From: Choanephora cucurbitarum
Taxonomy: Eukaryota; Mucoromycota; Mucoromycetes; Mucorales; Choanephoraceae
DNA: 64,000 bases
Direction of reading: 5' to 3'
Assembly (NCBI GenBank): GCA_025331435.1
Contig: JAIWNI010000112.1
Span: 27,744-91,743 of the forward strand
Positions 35,989 to 47,932 of this stretch are shown here, in pieces. The position numbers were made by a program, and so were the translations under genes. Every line of letters starts with the position of its first letter. Position 1 is the stretch's first letter. The notes beneath the pieces were generated by a model. That model saw only the letters and a program-made list of their open reading frames with translations. It ran no database searches and was not told the DNA's origin.

Positions 35989-36002
35989 CGCGTCCAGCGC
36001 GT
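35989..36002 (-). promoter_or_regulatory. Two MCB-type ACGCG boxes in the MCM7 promoter
   Basis: On the coding strand AACGCGC (ACGCG at 36002-35998) and GACGCGA (35993-35989) stand 9 bp apart, about 90-100 bp upstream of the MCM7 ATG. MBF/E2F-like complexes bind ACGCG in promoters of G1/S genes, including MCMs. Confidence 0.55.
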
Positions 36003-36055
36003 TTATTTAAAAATTTTTTGTGCACGTCATCAATCCAATAGGAAAGCGAGGATCT

Positions 36056-36725
36056 CTAATCGTCTTGTCTTATTGGATGATAGACAGAAGAAGGATCAGG
36101 ATGGATCGAGTCTGTAGCAGGAAGATCGTCTGTGGATAGAGACAATGATCTGTAGAGTGTTTGTTCAAGTAATTGGTTGTTGATCGGTTTTCCTATACAA
36201 TCATTCTATTTTTATCAATTGAGGAGCGATTACAGATAAGGAAATTAAGTTGTCAAATTAGCAATCAATTACCATGCCAACTTTGATATAGTGATCTTTT
36301 GCATCTACTGAGTCTTTGGTTGTCACGGCAACGATAGGCACTGTCTGATTGATACTACCAGAGGCACGAATCTGTTTGGCTGTCTCGACACCGTTCATCA
36401 ATGGCATATCAATATCAAGCAACACAAGATCAAATGATACATGTTGAATTAAATCCAGTGCCTCAAGACCATTCTCTGCTTCCTCAATCTGTTTCATCTG
36501 AATGAAGGGAATCAGACCCAGATGTTTTCGGAGGATACTGCGGTTGACTGAATTGTCGTCTACAATCAAGATACTGATGGCAGGTAATAGAGGGAATGAC
36601 TGAGAACCGTCCAGCGGTGTGATAGGTGATGGTTTTGACTTGTATCGCTTCTTGTCACGGACAGTCTGAAGTGTGATACAAGACATACTTCGCTTAGGTG
36701 TTTCTGTTGGTCTTTTTATTGACAT
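36056..36725 (-). CDS. Response-regulator receiver-domain protein
   Basis: Two exons, 36725..36273 and 36205..36056, total 200 aa. The acceptor AATAG at 36206-36210 was chosen over the later TATAG because it restores the family phrase GMNDCIGKPINNQLLEQTLYR. The receiver domain (about residues 48-172) has the acidic pair in ILIVDDNSVN, the phospho-acceptor Asp in LVLLDIDMPLMNG, the conserved Thr in VAVTTKD and Lys in GKP. The N-terminal 45 residues are basic and Ser/Thr-rich; the C-terminal 25 are short and polar. No DNA-binding or output domain is present, so it probably acts as a stand-alone phosphorelay protein or MAP-kinase-pathway regulator (Srr1- or Ssk1/Mcs4-like). The exact subfamily cannot be told. 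Confidence 0.9.
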
Positions 36726-36867
36726 AATTTAAAGAAGAAAAAAAAAGAAAGAAAAAGAGAGTAACTAGCTTTTATTTTTCATTTCCCTATTCTGGACTAT
36801 CAGGTCTGGGCACCATGAAGCTGATTGATTGAAGGAGTTTTCTTTCTATTATTAATGATTTTTTATT

Positions 36868-37192
36868 TCATTTAGTCCACTCAAGTAGAGAATTAACCAA
36901 AATTGTTGTTAAAATGAAGGCAACAAGTGAAAGTCCAGACTTAATATAAGGAGATTCAGGCTGGAATCTTTCGTTCTTTACCTACGTCCGATTGGTCAAT
37001 TACAAGTATATCAAGAGAGAAAAAAAGGAACTCACATAGGTTTGAGTGGGTATACCACTACCTTTATTACTAAACACACAAGTAGTTTGATTCTGCATAC
37101 AAAGCTAACATAAGGTTTTCTATTCAGTTTCTTCTTGTTAACAAAACAAGAAAAGTTACCTTCTTCTCTACTGATCGTGTCAAGTCACTCAT
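36868..37192 (-). CDS. Small single-pass membrane protein, unrecognised
   Basis: Three small exons, 37192..37160, 37104..37036 and 36981..36868, give a 71-aa protein in frame. Both introns have good signals (GTAACT..TTAG and GTGAGT..GTAG). The N-terminal half is polar (MSDLTRSVEKKLCMQNQ, with NQTTC a possible glycosylation site). A C-terminal hydrophobic helix GLSLVAFILTTILVNSLL is followed by EWTK. The shape fits a tail-anchored ER or mitochondrial protein. I do not recognise a family. The ATG is only 70 bp beyond the stop of the upstream IPT-ankyrin gene, so the two may share transcription. Confidence rests on frame continuity over two introns and the clean membrane segment. Confidence 0.6.
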
Positions 37193-37262
37193 GATCAACC
37201 ACTTTTTTAATTAAAAAAAAAAAGAATAAAAGGGCGGAATAGATGCTGAGAATTTTTATTTT

Positions 37263-38990
37263 TTATACACCAGTTTGATGGAACCATTGACTTTCTAATA
37301 AGATAGTATATAGGCTATTGGGAGCAAAATAAAGAGCTGAAAGACCATTTCGATCAAGGCAGTTTACCAACATAGGCGCTTTATGTATCAGATACAATGC
37401 AAGTTCCAAATACCCCAAATGACAAGCAAGATGCAATAATGTCTGTCCATTAGAGGTTGTCTCTGTCAAGGAAATGCCTTCATGCTGTGAGAGCAAACAA
37501 ATGATATCAGATTCCACTAATGAACCATAGAGAAAGGGAGAGGAGAGCATGCGATAGGTAAGATGTGAGATATCATGGTAGCTTGTGTCATGATAGTCAA
37601 AGGTAGGTGGAACAGGACACGCACGAATCAGAGGTGTATCTTGAAATGAGATCAGACAGCGTCCTGCTCTGTCTGCTGGTGGTAAGATACACACAAGGTG
37701 AGTAAGGTGGCACTGTAATATCACAGCCGGACGATGACCAAACATCAGGATCAAATCAGGAGAAAAATCATGGCCAAACAAAGTGATCTCTCGACCTCCC
37801 ATCAAGGGACCTTTGTCAGGCACGACCGATACGACTGTAGGCACACAGAGGGTACGAACTTGACTGTCTTGCACCTGAAGTGGCTCGGTAGAATCAAGAC
37901 AGGTCATTCTGATAGGCCATGCATGAGGTCTGATTTCATTGTTTGTAGGACAAGTGTCGTTCGGGAGATGAAATGGGTCATCTAGAAGTGCTGTTTTCAT
38001 GCACCAAATGTCATCTTGTTCTTGTTTGGGTGTCGGCAAGGGTGTAAGATAATGCTCGGTTGCTTTGTTCCTTTGTGCCATGCTCTCTTTAATTGCCTTA
38101 TGATCGTCTGTAATCAATATGATAGGTGTTTCTCCTGTTGCAATCGCTTGTCCATGATGATTTTTTAGGATAAACCGAACACTATAAATAGAAAAAGAGA
38201 GAGAGTGTTGAATAGACCCCATTGAAAGTGAAGCAAACAAGCCATGTTACCGATAACCAATACGTTCATTATGATGGCGACAGTAACAAGTAATACGAAT
38301 AAAAAGAGTTGTACTTGCTGTATCAAATGCCACAAGTGACTCACAATTCAATAGCAACAACCTTTCAAATTCTTCTTCTGTTGCCAATAACTTGTTCTTC
38401 TTTCTCTCGGCTCGTTTACGCTACAGAAAAAAAAAGATGGGGAAGTGTAGTAGAAGAGGATGTTATTTTATATCGAACAAGATAAAGACAATAAGCTGAA
38501 TCTGTTACTTCCTACTTCTCTTTTAGCACATCCGGCACACGTCTTGATATCTTTTGTTTCATCACTAGCACATATAACACGGGCTTCCAAGTTGAGCACT
38601 TTTGATTCATCTGAAACCATGGCGGTTGTGCTACCATCTGATGATGCATTATGCTGATTTCTTCTGTTTGTTCGAGACAGTAGACAGGCTGGTATTCTGA
38701 TGTAGGGCCAATGAGGTATACGACAACCCGTATGATTGACAAGAGATAGACAGAGTTTGATTTGAGTTTCCACTCGTGATTTAGCACCATATTCAGGAAT
38801 ACCATCAATATGAATTTGGCTAATTGTATAGGATCAGTTCTAGATAAGATGCATTGACAACCATTTTATACAAATCTTACTAAGAAGGCTTGTTGTATGT
38901 AAGTTAAACTGATGATCAATGGTTCAATCAATTTACCTGGTGATAAACGGGTGGTGTTAAAGGAAGTAGGTTATCTTCTCTATAGAGCAT
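37263..38990 (-). CDS. Mga2/Spt23-like IPT-ankyrin transcription factor lacking the membrane tail
   Basis: Exons 38990..38937, 38888..38881 (8 nt, inferred), 38819..38516, 38420..38251 and 38181..37263, total 484 aa in frame. Residues about 25-230 match the conserved N-terminal region of Mga2/Spt23: GAKSRVETQIKL, DESKVLNLEARVICASDETK, CAGCAKRERKRAERKK, RITCYCRHHNERIGYRVRFILKNHHG, ITDDHK. An IPT/TIG fold follows (VVSVVPDKGPLMGGREITLFGHDF), then about two ankyrin repeats (NGQTLLHLACHLGYLELALYL, NGLSALYFAP), and the protein stops. Yeast Mga2 and Spt23 are about twice as long and end in a transmembrane segment. Proteasome processing at the ER frees them to activate OLE1. This protein has no such anchor and would be constitutively soluble, or it is a paralogue with a different role. 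Confidence 0.85.
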
Positions 38991-40083
38991 GGTTGCTTAA
39001 AGAGAGAAAAAAGAAAGAAAGAAAGAAGTTGATTGTAACATGTTATTTTTATTCCAATTCACTTAAGCGGAGAACAATCAGATTAGACTCTGTTCCTCAC
39101 ACACACACACATATGCAAAATGACAAATGCCCATTGTTGTCACTCTGATAATCTATATTTGATATATATAATTAACTTTGTGAGTATCAATAGACAACAT
39201 CTTCTTCAAACCATAAAGAACAACGTCTCCTATTTATGTTCTATATGATGACAGCAAATGAGTTCAAGTCATGCGATTGGATTATTTGTTTTCAGCTTGT
39301 AAGCATGTTATGACATCAAAGGAAGTTTATCTTAGGGGAAACTATAGACTGTTGATAACAGGAATAGATGAGATAGAACTCAAGATACAATCTAACAGGC
39401 TATAGATTAAGAACAGAGAGTCAGTCTCCTTTCATTCTGGCCAACCATTGTGCCTTCGTTCAACTGAAATACCAGTAGTTTCTATATTCCCTTTTCTAAA
39501 ATATGAATAACCACACTATAGCTTAGTTCTGATAAAAAGTAGGGCCATGTCTTTTAATGGAAAATTACATTGACAGACCTGAGCTAACTGAGTGTGTCTC
39601 AAATAGCTTATGTGTAGTCAAGCATAACAAGTCACTGATACATGGTATCATGATACTTTTGAAATATAGAGATATCTCTTTATAAAAAAAAAGAAACACT
39701 TTGCTTTCAACTAAATAGTAGATGACTTTAATTGAAAGCAAAGTATGGTCCATTTCATCCTTACTTTGCAATAGAATAGATGTTCATATGAATGCATATG
39801 CTTTATTTCAATCTGGGTTCAAAGGGGGAAAATTGACCGGGTGATCTTTAGCTATTCCCACGAAAGAGAGAGAGAGAGAGAGAGAAATCAAAAGGGTTTG
39901 CTTTCACATGGTATCTTACTAACTGGCCCTTATTTTCCTTAGTGCTTATTTATCTCACCTTTTTTTTTTGTTCTTTCTTTTTTTTTTTCTTAAGCTCAAA
40001 AGCATTTTTTAAGGTAAAAAAACAAAAAAAAAAGTGACTCTTTGCATCTGAAAATAAATAAATAGCTCACAAAGATATAAATA
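38991..40083. other. Divergent intergenic region with simple repeats
   Basis: About 1.1 kb between the IPT-ankyrin gene and aspartate aminotransferase. It holds (CA)n at 39098-39111, (AG)n at 39865-39885 and long T/A tracts at 39958-40032. No gene seen. Confidence 0.6.
39865..39885. repeat. (AG)n microsatellite
   Basis: About ten AG units, 200 bp upstream of aspartate aminotransferase. Confidence 0.9.
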
Positions 40084-41513
<1,430 letters not shown>

Positions 41514-41634
41514 AAAATAATATCTTTAATTTGCATAAATAATTTTCTCATATTTAAAAAAAAAAAAAAGAGAGAGTTTTTGGGGTGGGGGGATATAAAT
41601 GAATGTTCTTTCTCCTCTTTCAATTTTTTTTTTA

Positions 41635-42612
41635 TTACTGACAAAGACGTTTGACAGAACGTTCTTCATCTGCAATGAATTGTCTTTTAGTAGTAGTAGT
41701 GAGAGGAGGTGATAAGAGATCAAAAGAGACACCTGAATCTGTTCTTTGGTAAGGCATGCACTGATTATCTGATGATAGCACAATGGGTGAGAGAGGTTGA
41801 TTGTTTTCATCAGGTGGTGGTGAAGGATAATTCTTTCGAATCAAGGCTGCATTGGTGACTGGAGTAGCGGAAATTGAATGGGTTACTGAGTGGGTCATGG
41901 GACTGACAGGTGTAGCATATCCAGATGGACAACCCTTTTGGATATGACCGTGTAATTGAGTGTACCATTTATCGAATGTGGTCTTGTTGATATGAAGTCG
42001 ATAGTCAATCAGCTGCAAAAAGGCCATTTCGGCAGCATTGATTTCCTGAATATCCAGACCAGTGATTTTAGCCCAAGCCTTGTTGTGGTAGTTTTTGTCG
42101 TGTAGATACTTTGAAGCGACCATAAGAGAGGCCAGGAACATGCGTCGTCCACAGCACATTAAATCATCCATTTTAGTGTTCATTGTGTTGGGTGAATCTT
42201 GTTTGATACGTTGATAGAGTTTTTCATGAACGACTCGTTTGACACGAAAGACATAGAAGAGACTGATTTGAACAGTAGAATAGGTTGCCTTGGATCGTCT
42301 TAATATCTCGCTACAGAATCCTTTGGTTGGCATCACTTTGACCTTTTGATGCTCCACCAAGAATTTAGGGTGCCAGATAGAATCAATGACATTGGCAAAT
42401 GTTTCTATCAATTTTGAGTTCAACTTATGGGATTCTTAAATTCAATCACTATTTAGCTTACCAACTAGTTTTTCAATCATAAAAGTGCGTTCTTGACGGG
42501 AAGAATCCATGAATTGACGGTATTTTTCGCATGGTTCTTCATGTTGATAGGAGCCAGTTATGACAGACTTAGACTGTCTTGTTTCGGGAGGTTGTGCGTG
42601 ATCATTTGTCAT
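41635..42612 (-). CDS. Pcl1/Pcl2-type (Pho85-partner) G1 cyclin
   Basis: Two exons, 42612..42462 and 42434..41635, total 316 aa, separated by an apparent 27-nt intron. The cyclin box starts FMIEKLVESHKLNSKLIETF and includes KGFCSEILRRSKATYSTVQISLFY, CCGRRMFLASLMVASKYLHDKNYHNKAWAKITGL and EINAAEMAFLQLIDYRLHI, the signature of Pcl cyclins that activate the kinase Pho85 in cell-cycle entry, morphogenesis and nutrient signalling. The C-terminal 100 residues are Ser/Thr/Pro-rich (SPMTHSVTHS, PLSPIVLSS), probable phosphorylation and turnover sites, ending RSVKRLCQ. The start is the Met of MTNDHAQPPETR; an in-frame Met 30 codons upstream is possible. Confidence 0.9.
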
Positions 42613-43382
42613 TTGTACTGTAAGTCTTTGTCTTGTTAAAAGCGTTTCCTTTTCTTTTTCTTGGGAGACTGAACTAAGAAAGGAAAAGTATTTAAGCTGC
42701 AAAGAGAAGGTCTTTTGGAAGTAATAATTGATAAAGAAGTAGAAGAAGAGGGTGAAAAAAGAAAAAGGAAACTTTTTTTTTTAGGGTTTTTTTTATAGAA
42801 ATAATAGAGTGTCTAGAGAAGGCTAAAGGGCATCGAATGTCTTGTGTTGATTATTAAACAATTTCCATAAATCTGCTTAGAAAGCTATCTTCGTTTGTAA
42901 ATTAATTAGGAAGGGGCTGTTACGCAGTTAAAGAAAGAAAGAAAGAAAGAAAAGGGAATTCACTCATTGGTTCTTTTCTCCTTTTTATACTCCTCTCTTT
43001 CAGTCATCCAATAGTATCCGTGGCGCAGCAATAAAATCGATTTGTGAGATGACGTCGCAAGCTATATTTACGCTTGATTGCCCATAGTAGATTCAGGTAG
43101 CATTCTATTGGATGGATAAATTCCAATAAGTCACCTGCTTAATTATAAGCTAATCAAGTGTTGCGTAGTAACTCATTACATAATTCAAACAACACAATGA
43201 AAAGAAATAAGATAGTGCGTATCACAGTATGCATGAAGAAAGGTAGCTGCGGCATAAAAACTTCATACTCTTTTTTTTTTTTTTTTTTGATCTTATGTAG
43301 AAAACTGTATCACAGGATCTGTTTCATTGGTTCATCTTCTTGGCTGAATAAAAAGTCCGAAAGTAAATGGATTGCATGAATT
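42613..43382. other. Cyclin promoter and coiled-coil gene 3' flank
   Basis: Contains a GAAA-type purine repeat at 42931-42953, a CRE-like TGACGTCG at 43050-43057, and an 18-nt T tract at 43271-43288. The frame at 43158-43379 (plus) runs through the T tract and is not credible. Confidence 0.55.
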
Positions 43383-44639
43383 TTAATTGGTATCTAGGAA
43401 ACATAATACTCTCCCTTTCACTAATGGTTTATACTGATGACCAACATGGACCACAAAGGGCGGTGAGATACAGAAGGCAATGATACCTGACTGTTGTCCA
43501 TCCACATCATCCATCAACTGACTATCCAATGGTTGGATTCCTTCCCTCACATCCACAGCAGTCATTGTCAATTCTTGTCCCTTCATGGCTGATCCCAGCC
43601 TGACTACATCCTCTACCAACTGACGCAACTGTTGACTGTATTGACTGGTATCCATCTCAGATTTCTTAAGATAGGCAGGAAATGCCTTTTGCAATCCTCG
43701 ATAGAGATGATGCCAATGACGATCCACTGCTTTTTGCCATGAGAGCTGTACATCACTTCCCTCTATTGTCTGTTGCTGTACAATAATCATCGCCAGTTCT
43801 TGTCTTAATCGTGTTGAGAACAGATGGACATCATTCTCATCCAACCACTCTTGAAGTTCAACAAAGGCTTCATTGCATGTTAAACCAGGAAAGAAGTTGG
43901 TATTCAGGTTCTGAACAAGCACATCCATCATGAATTTCTCAACCAACATCTGAAGACGGTGAGGGGCTAAAGGCTTACCTAACCGTTCAATGGCTGGACC
44001 CAGATTGAGCCAGAGTGTGCTCAGTTTATCTGTAGTGACCATAGGATCTGCATAGGGCACAAGTTGACTGGCCAATTGACGTATTCGATCAAGAATACTC
44101 AGGATTTTCTTTCCTATACTCTCTGGATCATCATCTGAAGAACGAACTGACCTTAGATGAGCCTGGTAATTGTTCTCCAGCACAGTCATGTCACTCTGTC
44201 TCTGTTTGACCTTTTCAGACTGTTTAGCACACTGTTCAGTCAGTTGGTTGATCTTGGATTGAAAGACTGATTTCTGTGTATCCAATTCCTCTAGTAGATG
44301 GCGTTGTTGTTGAATCCATTGTTTCGTACTCTTGATAGACATAGTGCGTGTCAGTTTAGAGTGAATGGAAGCTAAAGTTTATTGAGTCAGTGATGCTATC
44401 ATTATCTTATAGCCTCTTTTACCTTCATCACCCAATGGATAAGATTCTATGTGTGAACTAGCTAAACTGATGGTACTGGCATGAGTTGCCTGTTGTGAAA
44501 GAACAATAGAGGGTTCTGAGAGGGATGAGACAGAAGAAGATGAGCCAGCTGATTTCTTCTTCTTTAAGAATAGACGTGATATCCTGTCAACTGTCTTATT
44601 CTTAGAATGCACCTTTTCCGACACATGGGCCTCATCCAT
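43383..44639 (-). CDS. Coiled-coil protein, unrecognised
   Basis: Two exons, 44639..44423 and 44371..43383, total 401 aa, in frame over a GTAAAA..TTTAG intron. Residues 1-72 are basic and Ser-rich (ISRLFLKKKKSAGSSSSVSSLS). Residues about 85-135 are a heptad-rich coiled coil (QQQRHLLEELDTQKSVFQ, INQLTEQCAKQSEKV). The rest is helical, with DRIRQLASQLVPYADPMVTT, PHRLQMLVEKFMMDVLVQNL and a compact C-terminus (PPFVVHVGHQYKPLVKGRVL). No catalytic motif or membrane helix. It is tandem with eIF3j 94 bp upstream. I do not recognise the family; it resembles fungal scaffold or trafficking proteins only in general composition. Confidence 0.75.
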
Positions 44640-44733
44640 CTTTTTAATAAAACAAAAAAAAAAATTCTAAATTCAACTGTTATTTGAATTTAAAATAGAT
44701 TGAGCCAATCAACTTTTTTTTTTATTATTATTT

Positions 44734-45600
44734 TTACATAAAGTCATCATAATCATCATAATCATTTCCACCATAAACATCATCAGCAGCAGAATTCTTA
44801 CCAGCAGCCACCAACTGAGGCTTACCCTTTGTCTTGCCCTTCTTGGAAGCAGCCAAGGCAGCCTTTTGTTTATCGTTAGCAATGACAGTCAATGAAGAAG
44901 CAACCTTCTTGACTTCAGTGTCCTTTAAGGGATAAGCAATATCATGCAACAGTTCATCAATAAACCACCCATAGTTGATTGATTTCTATGGTTCAATCAG
45001 TCATCTACATAACCTATAGGCCAGCTTGTCACTTACAGAAGCAGCAGTAACAATCTCAACCAACTTTTTACGATAAGCATCTAATTCAACACGGTTCTTT
45101 GGGTTCCATTCTTCAATAGGCTTATCCTTCATATCATCTAATCACCCTTATGAGTTTTCTTCTTTCTTCCATTTGCTTACTTACTTAAGGAAACACCCGA
45201 AAAGAGGTCGGTGGCATTGGCCATATCTGCCTCTAATTCCAACTGACGCATACGTTGCAGACGATCATAGTCACTTTCCTCAGGTTCGTCTGCCTGAGCT
45301 GCCTTCTTGGCCTCTAATTCTTTCTTCTTTTGTTCTTCAGCAGCTTGCTTTTCAGCAATCTTTTGCTTCAAGGGAACTTTCTTTTTGATGACAGCTGCAG
45401 GTTTCTTGGTCTGCTTTTCTTCTTCGTCTGACTCTTCCCAGGATTCCTTGATGTTGTCATCAGCATCCTCGTCTTCCCATTGATTCCTTTTTGGAACAGC
45501 AATTTGAACATCAATCTCGTCGTCTAATTCTATCAGCGTGTTTAGACCAAAAGTAGTCGTGTTATCGAAAAGCTGTCAACAAGTTACCCCAATCACTCAT
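44734..45600 (-). CDS. HCR1: Translation initiation factor eIF3 subunit J (Hcr1)
   Basis: Four exons. The tiny first exon (MSDW, then G|AA at the junction) at 45600 joins ELDDEIDVQIAVPKRNQWEDED. A long acidic and basic coiled region follows (KKKVPLKQKIAEKQAAEEQK..ELEAKKAAQ), then ESDYDRLQRMRQLELEADMANATDLFSG, MKDKPIEEWNPKNRVELDAYRKKLVEIV and the C-terminal VSSLTVI region ending NDYDDYDDFM-stop. The W at position 4, acidic N-terminus and acidic aromatic C-terminus are marks of eIF3j, the loosely bound eIF3 subunit that sits in the 40S decoding centre and helps initiation and recycling. Confidence 0.93.
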
Positions 45601-45679
45601 TATCTAATTCAGTAAAGAAACAGCCCAAAAAAAAAAAATAGAAAAAAAAAATAAAAAAAGTTGTGACGTGTAGATTTTT

Positions 45680-46884
45680 TTAGTGTTGGGAAACAAGGCG
45701 AAAGAGATCAACTACACTCTTTAACTTCATATAACTAACACAAAATGCTTGGATTTCTACTACATAATCTGATATAGGAATCATCTTCTTTTCTAATAAA
45801 GATTGAATAAAACGAGCCACCTAACAAAAAAGAGATCAATTGTCAAGTGACACATTCTATTTTCTTCATTACCTGTTTCACCTGTCTATCCTTTCTTGGA
45901 CTGTCCTCTAATCGATCACAGGCACGGATACTGTTGGCTATATAGTGATGTAAGAAATCCTGAGGCAATGGTCTATGGTTGACCAAGATATGATGGACTA
46001 TTTCAATCGAATTCATACTGATAGGAGCCGTCACTAAGGCTTCTAGATAGAGGGGATCGGATTTCAATAAGAGTGGCACAATCTCCATAGCAACAAACTG
46101 ATTCAAATCCATCAATCGAGGCAACTGATGGGGCAATATCAAATGGGTATAATCTATCAACCGTTCATGGCTCAAAAGCTGAGAGAATGAGATCCGTGTT
46201 TCTAGATCACTTGGAGAAAACTTACTTCATTTTCAGACAACGTCAATGTCCTCTGACTGGCTTCTGTCAATAACTGTTCTATCTGTGGGTCCAATACCAC
46301 TAAATCGCTATGCTAGAGCTTATGAACATACTCTGTTGATCCAATAAAAAAAAAAGAAAGACTTACGGATCATCAATCAAACGCGTCACTCTTTGGTGCA
46401 ATAGATCAATCAGAGACCCATCATGTGTCACTGAAGGTAATTCTGTACTGGATAAAGTATTGGGGAATAGACTGTCTAACTAAAAAAAAAAAAGAAAACA
46501 CTGTTAGATCATGCACATTCTACATTGCCCTTATCATAGTACATTGGGTAAGGTTTGTTCTAATATGCAAAAGAGAAAATGGTGCTCAAGAGAAGCCTGA
46601 GGTAACTCATCTACCAACTGTAGAAAGAATGTCAAGAATGGATTTCTGTCTAAAGGAAGTGCTGCATAATGCCTATAGAGTATATACAGTATAGATAACC
46701 GTGTTGCCTGTTTCTTCACAAAAAGCACATGTCAGTGACAATACAATCAACACAACCTGAACTTTACTCGAGAAGGTTCATACTGAAGAAACACACAACA
46801 GGCAGCTTCAAAGGCGTCTTGATGCTCTTGTTCTTGTTTCAGACAAAAAGAGGCGTATATTTCTGAAAAGGTACTGTCCTCCAT
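45680..46884 (-). CDS. CCR4-NOT complex subunit 11 (CNOT11)
   Basis: Multi-exon. The start at 46884 reads MEDSTFSEIYASFCLKQEQE..AFEAACCVFLQYEPSR. Next come KQATRLSILYILYRHYAALP and NPFLTFFLQLVDELP, then LIDYTHLILPHQLPRLMDLNQFVAMEIVPLLL, EALVTAPISMNSIEIVHHILVNHRPLPQDFLHHYIANSIRACD, and the final exon with QAFCV..VVDLFRLVSQH-stop. The second half is the conserved DUF2363 region of CNOT11/C2orf29, which binds CNOT10 on the N-terminus of NOT1 in the mRNA deadenylase. CNOT11 is absent from budding yeast but kept in many other fungi and animals. The protein is about 310 aa, shorter than in animals. It shares a 116-bp divergent promoter with SYF2. Confidence 0.88.
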
Positions 46885-47000
46885 GGTGAACAAAAGTGGG
46901 GGAAAGAAGAAAAAGAGAATTGCATCACTCCGGCTTTTGATTGGTCAAGTCTGCTTTTCACTCTCTTTTTTTTATTTTTTTATTTTTTATTATCCACAAG
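46885..47000. promoter_or_regulatory. Divergent promoter CNOT11 / SYF2
   Basis: 116 bp separate two oppositely directed start codons. It contains an ATTGG (inverted CCAAT) near 46939 and a T-rich tract just before the SYF2 ATG. Confidence 0.6.
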
Positions 47001-47920
47001 ATGCCTAAAAGAAAGAGTGAAGAAGATAAACAAGAGCACGATTCAAAACGGTTACATACAGAAGAAGAATCTTCAACTAAACTCACAGATCGCCTGGCCA
47101 AACTAAAAGAACTCAAAAGACGTCGAGTAAAGTAGGCTCATGGTTTAATGAACCCATCACTCATTGTTCATCCATAGGCTACAGAAGTAGAACAAGGCAA
47201 TCGTCGTGATCGTAACCTTGAATTTCAGCGTAGTAAAGAGAATCCTCGATTGGAAGCAAGAGATGCTCGTAAGAAGGCAGAAGCACTCAAGCTGTTAGAA
47301 AAGCAAGAGGCAGAGGATAAAGGAGAAGATTATGAACGCAAACAATTCTGGAAATACTCTGCAGAATCAACTGCTCTATGGGAAGAAAAGATGGCCAAGA
47401 AAGCACAGAGAGCCAATCATGGATTTACAGGTAATACTAGCAGATAACGTGTTAGACCATCCATTGATCATTTTTCTTTAGATCATACACAGGCTGCTCA
47501 TAAGAAATACGAACGCCTCATGTCTGACTTTAAGCCTGATATGAGTAGTTATCAAGAAAAGCGTCTTCAGACTATTGAACGTGCGATTCGTAACGGTGAA
47601 GATCCTTCTGATATTGTAGCCACAGCCAATAGTCTAGATTATGCAGATATCGATGATAAACCCTCAAAGGAAGCCATTGAACGATTGGCATTGGAGACAA
47701 AGAAACAGTAAGTGAGATGGCTTATTAAAAAAAAACTTAAAACTGACATGTCTTTAGGATTGAACAACGTGAGACCAGATCACGTGAACGTAAACAACCC
47801 ACAGATGATATTTCCTGGATCAACGAAAAGAATCGTGTCTTTAACCAAAAGATTGCTCGCTTTTACGATAAATACACTAAAGAGATTCGTGATAACCTTG
47901 AGAGAGGTACAGCTTTGTAA
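47001..47920 (+). CDS. SYF2: Pre-mRNA splicing factor SYF2
   Basis: Four exons. [30 protein letters not shown] joins [61 protein letters not shown], then [40 protein letters not shown], and finally [39 protein letters not shown]. This is the whole SYF2 family domain, including the near-invariant ISWINE..FNKKI..FYD..T.EI...LERGTAL end. SYF2 belongs to the NTC/Prp19-related spliceosome. The start is the Met of MPKRK. The stop lies 12 bp from the TBCK stop on the other strand. Confidence 0.95.
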
Positions 47921-47932
47921 TGACAATAAATT

